From JASHPR01 sp963833885 (GTDB lineage: Bacteria; Actinomycetota; Actinomycetes; Streptosporangiales; Streptosporangiaceae): a stretch of DNA of 64,000 nt. The stretch is taken from contig CAWHZU010000022.1 of the NCBI GenBank assembly GCA_963833885.1, forward strand, positions 62,001-126,000, given 5' to 3'. Shown piece by piece: positions 1-7,597 of the stretch. A program made the position numbers and the translations under genes. The notes beneath the pieces were generated by a model. That model saw nothing but the letters and a program-made list of their open reading frames with translations. It did no database searches and was not told the DNA's origin. Positions within the stretch are counted from its first letter, which is position 1, and each line of letters starts with the position of its first letter.

Positions 1-701
1 TCGGGCACCTCGATGTGGTCGGCCTGCTGCACCACCGGGATCACGTCAACGCCCGCGAACGAGGTCTGCCTGCGGCCCTGGTTGTCGTACTTCGAGATCC
101 GCACCATCCGGTGCGTGCCGTGCTCACCGCGCAGCGTGCCGTAGGCATACGGGGCCTTTACCGCGAACGTGGTCGACTTGATCCCCGCCTCTTCCGCGTA
201 GGAGGTGTCGTAGATCTCGGTCGAGTACCCGTGCCGCTCGGCCCAGCGCAGGTAGATCCGGCGCAGGCCCTCGGCCCAGTCCGCCGCGTCGGCGCCGCCC
301 GCCTGCGCGTTGATCGTGATCAGCGCCTCACGCGCGTCGTACTCGCCGGCCAGCAGCGTCCTGATTTCCAGCTGGTCGATCTCCTTGCGGAGCGCCGCCA
401 GGTCTCGGGTCGCCTCTTCCCTGGTCGCCTCGTCGCTCTCGCTCTCGGCCAGCTCGAACAGCACCTTGGTGTCGTCGAGGCGGCGGTGCAGGCCGTCCAG
501 CCGGGACAGCTCGCCGTCGAGGTAGGACAGCCGGCGGGTGACCGCCTGCGCCTGCTCCTGGTCTTCCCACAGTCCGGGCTCGCCCGCACGCTTCCGCAGC
601 ACGTCGGCTTCTTCCCGCATGGCCTCCGGGTCGAGGACGGCCTCAACGCTGGCGAGCTTCGACGATAGTTCCGAGATTTCGCCCGCAGGGTCCGTAGCCA
701 T
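1..701 (-). CDS. prfB: Peptide chain release factor 2, N-terminal part (cut by window edge)
   Basis: Release factor 2 reads UAA and UGA stop codons in the ribosomal A site and triggers release of the finished chain. The ATG is at 701 and 233 codons are visible, covering the helical N-terminal domain and the start of the stop-codon-recognition domain; the GGQ loop lies outside the window. The family is clear from the stretch DNQGRRQTSF after the recognition loop. Unusually, the tripeptide that is normally Ser-Pro-Phe in RF2 reads Ser203-Lys204-Tyr205 (codons TCG AAG TAC). There is no in-frame stop near codon 26, so the programmed frameshift known from E. coli prfB is absent. The gene is divergent from the threonine-dehydratase-like gene, 114 bases away. 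Confidence 0.93.
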   Translation of the reverse strand, partial: MATDPAGEISELSSKLASVEAVLDPEAMREEADVLRKRAGEPGLWEDQEQAQAVTRRLSYLDGELSRLDGLHRRLDDTKVLFELAESESDEATREEATRDLAALRKEIDQLEIRTLLAGEYDAREALITINAQAGGADAADWAEGLRRIYLRWAERHGYSTEIYDTSYAEEAGIKSTTFAVKAPYAYGTLRGEHGTHRMVRISKYDNQGRRQTSFAGVDVIPVVQQADHIEVP

Positions 702-815
702 GCCGGAAAGCCTACGTCAGGCTGGCATGTCCGCTTGTTGCCGCGGCCGTATCTGTGAAAGCTATCGTTTGCAGAGAAGACAAACGTTAGCCAGAGCCGA
801 ACGAAAGGATTACCC

Positions 816-1799
816 ATCCCCGCGCCGACCGGCCAGCAGGCCCTCACATTTGACCGGGTTCAGGCCGCCACTGCCCGGCTTGCCGGGATCGTCCACCGTA
901 CCCCGCTGCTCACCTCCAGGACACTCGACGCGCGATGCGGCGGCACCGTCTGCCTGAAGGCCGAACCATTCCAGCGCAGCGGGTCGTTCAAGTTCCGCGG
1001 CGCCTACAACCGCCTCAGCCTGCTCGGCGCGGACGAACGGGCGAGGGGGATAGTCGCGTATTCCTCGGGCAACCACGGCGCCGCGGTGGCGCTTGCAGCC
1101 TCGCTGCTGGGCATCGGCGCCGTGGTCGTGGTGCCGGAGACCGGCTCGCCCGCCAAGCTGGCCGCGATCGAGGGCTACGGCGCCGAGATCCGGCGCTACG
1201 ACCCGGCCACCGAGCGCCGGGAGGAGGTGGCCGCCGCCCTGGCCGAGGCGCGGTCGCTGACGCTGATCCGGCCGTTCGACGACTACGACGTCATGGCCGG
1301 CCAGGGCAGCGCTGGGGTGGAACTGGCCGAGCAGGCCGGCGAGCTCGACCTGGTGCTGGTGCCGGTCGGCGGGGGCGGCCTGGCCGCGGGCGTCGGGACC
1401 GCGGTCAAGGCAATGCTCCCGGGCGCGGCGATGATCGGCGTCGAGCCGGCCGGGGCCGACGACACCAGCCGGTCGCTGCGCGCGGGCCACCGGGTCAGCC
1501 TGGACGCGGTGGACACGATCGCCGACGGCCTGCGGGCCCTGACGCCGGGAGAGCTCACGTTCCCGATCAACCAGCGGCAGCTCGACGACGTCGTGACCGT
1601 GCCCGACGCGGCGATCGTCGAGGCCATGCTGTTCTGCTTCGCCAGGCTCAAGGTGGTCGTCGAGCCGAGCGGGGCGGTCCCGCTGGCCGCCCTGCTCTCC
1701 GGCGCCGTGCAGGCGAGCGGCCGGCGGGTCGGTGTCGTCCTGTCCGGCGGCAACATCGACCCCGCCGACTTCGCCTTCCTGCAGGCGGGCGCCCGCTAG
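816..1799 (+). CDS. Threonine/serine dehydratase-like PLP enzyme, non-canonical start
   Basis: A fold-type II PLP enzyme that probably deaminates threonine or serine to a 2-oxo acid and ammonia. In order it shows SGSFKFRG (the PLP lysine), SSGNHGAA (phosphate binding), PVGGGGLAAG and VLSGGNID. The frame is open from 759 after a stop at 756-758, but the first ATG/GTG/TTG is a GTG at 1086, which would remove the PLP lysine. The best-placed start is an ATC at 816, six bases after AAAGGA; it would give 327 residues, the usual family length. An ATG-to-ATC base error would look the same. The stop overlaps the convergent dehydrogenase stop within CTAG. The family also includes serine racemases and hydroxyaspartate ammonia-lyases, so the substrate is not certain. 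Confidence 0.8.
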   Translation: MPAPTGQQALTFDRVQAATARLAGIVHRTPLLTSRTLDARCGGTVCLKAEPFQRSGSFKFRGAYNRLSLLGADERARGIVAYSSGNHGAAVALAASLLGIGAVVVVPETGSPAKLAAIEGYGAEIRRYDPATERREEVAAALAEARSLTLIRPFDDYDVMAGQGSAGVELAEQAGELDLVLVPVGGGGLAAGVGTAVKAMLPGAAMIGVEPAGADDTSRSLRAGHRVSLDAVDTIADGLRALTPGELTFPINQRQLDDVVTVPDAAIVEAMLFCFARLKVVVEPSGAVPLAALLSGAVQASGRRVGVVLSGGNIDPADFAFLQAGAR

Positions 1800-4700
1800 C
1801 TGGGCAGGGCGCTGGCCGCGACCAGGGTGCGCACCGCGCGCACCGCCACGGACAGCGTCGCCACGGTGAACCGGTCCGTCTCCCAGATCTCGGTCAGCGT
1901 CTGGGCGGCCCGGCGCACCGCCGGCTCGTTCCGCTGCACCCACGCGGCCAGCCGGTCCTCCGGCCGGCCCGGCCCGGTCACCTGGAGCACGTCGGCGGCC
2001 AGCGCCGCGTGCGCGCTGTACAGGTCGTCGCGGAGCGCGGCCCGGGCCATCGTGTTCCACCGGTCCTCGCGGGGCAGCGCGGTGATCCGGTCCCGCAGCC
2101 TGGTGATCTGCAGCCGGTCGGCGAGATCGAAGTACACCTCGGCGGTCTCCTCGACCGGCCGCCCGACGCTCGCGGCCACGTCCACGATGTCGAAGGCCGA
2201 GTAGGCAGGGACCATCGCGGCGACCCGCTCGGCCAGGTCGAGCGGCACACCCCGGGAGGTGAGCGAGTCCCGGCGCTCCTCGAACCCGGTCAGGTCGGTC
2301 CCGGTGAGCAGCTTGGGCAGGCCCGAGCCGACGCTCAGCACGCCCCCCGCGAAGAAGTCGATCGTGGCCTGGATGTCGAACGGCGGCCGGCGGTTGTGCA
2401 GCAGCCACCGCGTCGCGCGCTCGATGAGCTTGCGGCCCTCCAGACTGAGCAGCACCTGGACCGAGGTGTCCACCTTGCCGTCCAGCGCCTGGACCTGGGC
2501 CCAGAAGCCGACCATGTCGAACACGTTGCGCCCGACCAGCCAGGCCGCCGCGATGTCCGGCACCGACGCGCCGGTCTCCTCGTTGAGCCTGAACGCGAAC
2601 GTGATCCCCGATCTGTCGACCATTTCGTTGCTCACCACGGTGGTGATGATCTCCCGGTGCAGCCGGTGGGACCGCATCCGGTCGGCGTAGCGCTCCCGCA
2701 GTGGCTCGGGGAAGTAGCCGGTCAGCGCGCGACGCAGGTACGGGTCGTCGGGCAGGCCCGAGGCCAGCACCTCCTGGGCCGTGGCGATCTTGGTCTGGGC
2801 GAGCAGGACGGAGAACTCCGGGCTGGTCAGGCCGACGCCGGCGGACCGGCGCTCGGCGATCTCCTTGTCCCCTGGCAGCACGTCGAGCCGGCGCCGGATC
2901 CGCCCGTCGCGCTCCAGCTTGCGGATGTACCTGGCGTGCACGTGCAGCATCTGCGGCGCCTGGGCGGTGGCCGCGGCCAAGACCCGGTTCTGCAGGTAGT
3001 TGTGGATGAGCACCAGCTCGCCGACCTCGCCGGTCATCTCGTGCAGCAGCTTGCCCCGGTCGGCGGGCGTCAGCTCGCCGTCCCGGACCACGCCGTCCAG
3101 CAGGATCTTGATGTTGACCTCGTGGTCCGAGGTGTCGACGCCTGCCGAGTTGTCGATGAAGTCGGTGTCCACCCGGCCGCCGCCGAGCGCGTACTCGATC
3201 CTTGCCTCCTGGGTAAGCCCGAGGTTCCCGCCCTCGCCGACGACCCGGACCCGCAGCTCGGACGCGTCGACCCGGACCGCGTCACTGGCCCGGTCGCCCG
3301 CGTCCGCCTGGGTCTGGCTCGTCGCCTTGACGTAGGTACCGATGCCGCCGTTCCACAGCAGATCGACCGGGGCCCGCAGCGCCGCGGAGATCAGCTCGTC
3401 CGGCGGCATCGCGGTCACGCCGTCCTCGAGGCCGAGCGCCGCCCGGGCCTGCGGCGAGACCGGCACCGACTTCGCGGACCGCGGCCACACGCCGCCGCCC
3501 TCGGAGATCAGCGCGGGATCGTAGTCCGCCCAGGAGGAGCGGGCGAGGCCGAACAGCCGCTGCCGCTCGGCGAAGCTGGCCGCCGGGTCGGGGCTGGGAT
3601 CCAGGAACACGTGCCGGTGATCGAACGCGGCCACGAGCCTGATGTGCCGGGAAAGCAGCATGCCGTTGCCGAACACGTCGCCGGACATGTCGCCGATCCC
3701 GACCACGGTGAAGTCGGTCTGGTCGACGTCGATGCCCATGGTCTGGAAGTGGAACTTGACCGACTCCCAGGCGCCCCGGGCGGTGATGCCCATCTTCTTG
3801 TGGTCGTAGCCCTCCGAGCCGCCGGAGGCGAACGCGTCGCCGAGCCAGAACCCGCGGCTCTTGGCGATCTCGTTCGCGGTGTCGGAGAACGTGGCGGTGC
3901 CCTTGTCGGCCGCGACCACCAGGTAGACATCGTCGCCGTCACGGCGGACCACCCGCGCGGGCGGCACCACGCGGGAGGCCTCGATGTTGTCGGTCACGTC
4001 GAGCATCGCGCTGATGAAGGTCCGGTAGCAGGCGAGCACCTCGCCCTGATAGGCCTCGCGGTCGCTGGGATCGGGCAGTTGCTTGCAGACGAACCCGCCC
4101 TTGGAGCCGGACGGGACGATCACCGAGTTCTTCACCTCCTGCGCCTTGGCCAGGCCGAGGATCTCGGTGCGGAAGTCCTCCCGCCGGTCCGACCAGCGCA
4201 GACCGCCCCGGGCCACGCCCGCGAACCGCAGGTGCACGGCCTCGAACCTGGGCGAGTACACGAACAGCTCGAACTCCGGTCGCGGCGCCGGCAGGTCGGG
4301 CACCTGCTGGGCGTCGAGCTTGACCACCAGGTACGGAGCCGGAGGCCGCGGCGTCGCCGGCTCGGTGAAGTAGTTCGTCCGCAGCGTCGCCTGGATCAGG
4401 CCCCAGTAGGCGCGCAGGATGCGGTCCTGGTCGAGGCTTTCCACCTCGTCGAGCTCGCCCCTGATCTCCTCGGTGATGGCCTCGCTGCGCTCGGCCTCGC
4501 CCTGCTGGCGCTCCGGGTCGAACCGGGACTCAAAGAGGCGGACGAGCAAGCGGGTAATCGTGATGTTCGACCGCAGCACCCGCTCGACGTAGTTCTGGCT
4601 GAATGTGCTGCCCGCCTGGCGCAGGTACTTGGCGTAGGCCCGCAGCACGACCACCTGCCGCCAGGTCAGGTGGCCATCGAGCACGAGCGCGTTGAACCCG

Positions 4701-6733
4701 TCGTCCTCGACGTCGCCGTGCCAGAGCGCGGTCAGCGCGTCCTGGACCAGGTCCTTGACCGACGCGACCGACGCGGTCGTACGGGCGGAAGCGTCAGCGC
4801 CCACGCTGCTTCTGCGCAGCCCGAAGTCATAGATCCAGAACGGCTCCGCGGCCTCGAACTCGTACGGGTGCTCGTCGACCACGTCGACGCCCATGTGCTG
4901 GAGCCGGGGCAGCACGTCGGTCAGGGTGATCGGGGAACCGGTGCGGTAGATCGAAAGCCGCCAGACCCGGTGATCGTCGCCGGGGTCCTGCGGCTCGCCG
5001 GCCGGCGAGTCCTCGATCGGCACCCCGCCGACGTAGCTCTCGGATTCCCACAGGTCGAACGCCACACTTTCGCCCGACTCGCGCAGCATCAGCACGTTTT
5101 CCAGGTCGTCGACGGCCACGTTGGCCGGGACGTCGGTCTTGTAGGTCTGCGGGATCGCCTCGCCGCTGCACACCGCGAGGACGGCCTGCCCCCGCTCCTC
5201 GCCGAGCTGGCACACCGCCTCCTCCGCGAAGTCGTCGTCCCAGGACCGGATCGCGGCGGCCACCTCGGCCTCCAGCTTTGCGGCGTCCACGTCGGGCAGC
5301 ATCTGGCCGCGCCCGGCCCGCACCACGATGTGCAGCCGCGCCACCGGCGACTCGCCGACCATCACGCTGTAGTCCGTGCTCGCGCCGTCGAGCGCCTTAC
5401 GCAGTATCTCCTGGGTGCGCAGCCTGACCTGGGTGGTGTAGCGGTCCCTGGGCAGGTAGAGCAGGCAGGACATGTACCGGCCGTAGATGTCCTTGCGCAG
5501 GAAGAGCCGGGACTGGGTGCGCTCGCGCAGCCGGAGCACGCCCTCGGCCACCGGGACGAGCTGCGGCACGGTGGTCTGGAACAGGTCCTCGCGCGGGTAG
5601 CTCTCCATGAACTCGGCGAGGTCCTTGCCGTCGTGACCGTCGGCGGCGAACCCGAAGTCGGCGAGCATCTCGGTGAGCTTGCGCCGCAGCACCGGGATTC
5701 TGGTGATGCTCTCGGTGTAGGCGTCGTGGGTGTACAGGCCGAGGAACCGGTACTCGCCGGTGACCTGCCCGGACGAGTCCAGCCGCTTGACCGCGACGTA
5801 ATCGAGGTAGCTGGGCCGGTGCACGGTCGAGCGGGAGTTCGCCTTGGTCAGGATCAGCAGCTGCGGCTCCTTGGCCCTGGCCCGCACCTCCGGGGGGAGC
5901 GCGGCGAACGACTTCGAGCCGGCCCGGTCGTGCCGCAGGATGCCGAGCCCGGTGCCGGGCACGCCGCGCAGCGCCATCCCGTCCGGCCCGTCCAGCAGGT
6001 CGTACTCGCGGTAGCCGAGGAAGGTGAAGTGCCCATCGGCCAGCCACCGCAACAGCGCCTCGACCTCTGCGGGAGATTCGTCGCTCGCCGGCGCTTCCCC
6101 GCCGGCAGACATCGCCAGCTGCTCGGCCAGCTGCACCGCCCTGGCCTGCATCCGGTGCCAGTCCTCCACCGCCACCCGCACGTCGCTGAGCACCCGCTCG
6201 AGATCCCGCTGCAGCTTGGCACCCTCGCCGTCGGGCAGCCGGCTCACCTCGACGTGGGTCCAGGACTCGGCGATCTCATCGTGGGCCTGCCGCTCCCCGT
6301 CGACCACGCCGATGACCCCGCGCAGCTCCCCCGCGACGTTGCGGCGGACGCGGAACTGGGGATGTACGACCAGGTGTGTGGTCACGTCGTGCCGGGTGAG
6401 CTCCATCCGGATCGAGTCCACGAGGAACGGCATGTCGTCGGTGACGATGTCCACGACATCCCGGCTCGCGGCGCACGCCGCCGCCTGCCCACGGCGGACC
6501 CGCACCAGGGCCCTGCCCTGCGGCCGGTAGGCGGCGAGCTTGGCCTGCTCGATCGCCGTCGCGGCCAGGCGCTCCGGCCCGGCGGCGGTGAGGTCCTCGA
6601 GCGCGACGTGCCGGTAGTAGGCGCCCAGATAGGTACGGAAGTCGCCAACCTCGGCCGCGCCGCCCGCGGCGGTCCCGACCGCCGCCGTCTCGGCCAGCAG
6701 GGCTTCCTTCTCGTCGCCCACGATGTCAGCCAT
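1796..6733 (-). CDS. NAD-specific glutamate dehydrogenase, large (~180 kDa) class
   Basis: Converts glutamate and NAD+ to 2-oxoglutarate, ammonium and NADH, usually in the catabolic direction. At 1645 residues it belongs to the large class known from Streptomyces clavuligerus. The first ~600 residues are the regulatory ACT-like region; the catalytic part has the substrate-binding SKGGF near residue 878 and the nucleotide-binding VVGIGDMSGDVFG near 1010-1022. The ATG at 6733 follows AAAGGAG. The gene lies 42 bases behind tryptophan dioxygenase on the same strand and is probably co-transcribed. It would consume the glutamate made by PruA, encoded upstream. Confidence 0.95.
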   Translation of the reverse strand: MADIVGDEKEALLAETAAVGTAAGGAAEVGDFRTYLGAYYRHVALEDLTAAGPERLAATAIEQAKLAAYRPQGRALVRVRRGQAAACAASRDVVDIVTDDMPFLVDSIRMELTRHDVTTHLVVHPQFRVRRNVAGELRGVIGVVDGERQAHDEIAESWTHVEVSRLPDGEGAKLQRDLERVLSDVRVAVEDWHRMQARAVQLAEQLAMSAGGEAPASDESPAEVEALLRWLADGHFTFLGYREYDLLDGPDGMALRGVPGTGLGILRHDRAGSKSFAALPPEVRARAKEPQLLILTKANSRSTVHRPSYLDYVAVKRLDSSGQVTGEYRFLGLYTHDAYTESITRIPVLRRKLTEMLADFGFAADGHDGKDLAEFMESYPREDLFQTTVPQLVPVAEGVLRLRERTQSRLFLRKDIYGRYMSCLLYLPRDRYTTQVRLRTQEILRKALDGASTDYSVMVGESPVARLHIVVRAGRGQMLPDVDAAKLEAEVAAAIRSWDDDFAEEAVCQLGEERGQAVLAVCSGEAIPQTYKTDVPANVAVDDLENVLMLRESGESVAFDLWESESYVGGVPIEDSPAGEPQDPGDDHRVWRLSIYRTGSPITLTDVLPRLQHMGVDVVDEHPYEFEAAEPFWIYDFGLRRSSVGADASARTTASVASVKDLVQDALTALWHGDVEDDGFNALVLDGHLTWRQVVVLRAYAKYLRQAGSTFSQNYVERVLRSNITITRLLVRLFESRFDPERQQGEAERSEAITEEIRGELDEVESLDQDRILRAYWGLIQATLRTNYFTEPATPRPPAPYLVVKLDAQQVPDLPAPRPEFELFVYSPRFEAVHLRFAGVARGGLRWSDRREDFRTEILGLAKAQEVKNSVIVPSGSKGGFVCKQLPDPSDREAYQGEVLACYRTFISAMLDVTDNIEASRVVPPARVVRRDGDDVYLVVAADKGTATFSDTANEIAKSRGFWLGDAFASGGSEGYDHKKMGITARGAWESVKFHFQTMGIDVDQTDFTVVGIGDMSGDVFGNGMLLSRHIRLVAAFDHRHVFLDPSPDPAASFAERQRLFGLARSSWADYDPALISEGGGVWPRSAKSVPVSPQARAALGLEDGVTAMPPDELISAALRAPVDLLWNGGIGTYVKATSQTQADAGDRASDAVRVDASELRVRVVGEGGNLGLTQEARIEYALGGGRVDTDFIDNSAGVDTSDHEVNIKILLDGVVRDGELTPADRGKLLHEMTGEVGELVLIHNYLQNRVLAAATAQAPQMLHVHARYIRKLERDGRIRRRLDVLPGDKEIAERRSAGVGLTSPEFSVLLAQTKIATAQEVLASGLPDDPYLRRALTGYFPEPLRERYADRMRSHRLHREIITTVVSNEMVDRSGITFAFRLNEETGASVPDIAAAWLVGRNVFDMVGFWAQVQALDGKVDTSVQVLLSLEGRKLIERATRWLLHNRRPPFDIQATIDFFAGGVLSVGSGLPKLLTGTDLTGFEERRDSLTSRGVPLDLAERVAAMVPAYSAFDIVDVAASVGRPVEETAEVYFDLADRLQITRLRDRITALPREDRWNTMARAALRDDLYSAHAALAADVLQVTGPGRPEDRLAAWVQRNEPAVRRAAQTLTEIWETDRFTVATLSVAVRAVRTLVAASALPS

Positions 6734-6775
6734 CGGTTTTCCACTCCTTTGTGGTTTTCCGGAGGACAGGTGCCG

Positions 6776-7597
6776 CTACAACCAATCTCGCAGTTCCCAG
6801 AGCAGGGGGTAATACCTCATCGGCACTCTCTTGTGCAGATACGGCGCACCGGTCGACCCTCCGGTGCCCGACTTCGTGCCGATTTGACGTTCTACCATCT
6901 GCACGTGCCTGGCGCGCCAGAGCCCGGCCAGCTCGTCGTGGGTCAGCAGGTCCTCGGCGAGCTGCCACAGGTCGTCGTGGCTGCCGCGGTCCCTGGCGAC
7001 GGTGACGAGCGAGGCCAGGGTCTGGTCGTCGGTTTCGGCCTCCAGCCCCCGGGACCGTAGCAGGTCGGTGTACGCGTCCCACAGGGTCGGCTCGGCCAGA
7101 CGGCGGGCGAGGCGCTGCCGCTCGTCCTGGGTGAGCTCACGAAACCGGGCCACGAACCCGGGATCCTTCGCGCCGGACAGGAACTCGAGCTCGCGGAACT
7201 GTACCGACTGGAAGCCGCTGGCCGGCGCCAGGGCCGCCCGGAACTCGAGGAAGTCCTGCGGCGTCATGGTCTCGAGCACGTCGACTTGGCTGACCAGCAG
7301 CCGCTCGATCACGTGCGCCCGCTGCAGCAGCTGCCTGGCTCGCCAGGTCTCGCCCGGCCGCATGGCGTCGCGGGCCGCGGTCAGCTCGAACAGCAGCTGC
7401 TTGAACCAGAGCTCGTAGGCCTGATGCACGGTGATGAACAGCAGCTCGTCGTGCGCCGGCGGAATCACCTGCGGCACCTGCTGCGCGAGCAGCTCGGGCA
7501 GCCGCAGGTAGCCGCCGTAGGTCAGCTTGCCGCCCTCTTCGCCAAAGCTACGCGCGGTTGTCGCCCGGCTGGTCACTCTGCTCCCCCGCTCGCTCAC
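6776..7597 (-). CDS. kynA: Tryptophan 2,3-dioxygenase
   Basis: Haem enzyme that opens the indole ring of tryptophan to N-formylkynurenine, the first step of the kynurenine pathway. Family features are LTYGGYL near the N-terminus, the helix containing AYELWFKQLLFE (about 60-72), and RHVQMVERQIGTKSGTGGS (about 230-248), which carries the haem-ligand histidine and substrate loop. The length of 273 residues is normal. The GTG start at 7597 overlaps the stop of the upstream ligase gene (GTGA), suggesting translational coupling; a second GTG at 7576 behind GGGGAG is an alternative. No formamidase or kynureninase gene is seen nearby. Confidence 0.95.
   Translation of the reverse strand: MSERGSRVTSRATTARSFGEEGGKLTYGGYLRLPELLAQQVPQVIPPAHDELLFITVHQAYELWFKQLLFELTAARDAMRPGETWRARQLLQRAHVIERLLVSQVDVLETMTPQDFLEFRAALAPASGFQSVQFRELEFLSGAKDPGFVARFRELTQDERQRLARRLAEPTLWDAYTDLLRSRGLEAETDDQTLASLVTVARDRGSHDDLWQLAEDLLTHDELAGLWRARHVQMVERQIGTKSGTGGSTGAPYLHKRVPMRYYPLLWELRDWL

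Noticed and set aside
600..701. Programmed frameshift in prfB
   Set aside because: The N-terminal frame has no in-frame stop, so none is needed.
935..7060. Plus-strand open frame of 2041 codons
   Set aside because: It covers the NAD-glutamate dehydrogenase on the opposite strand; its residue make-up (Arg, Gly, Pro, His rich) is the shadow of high-GC coding DNA.
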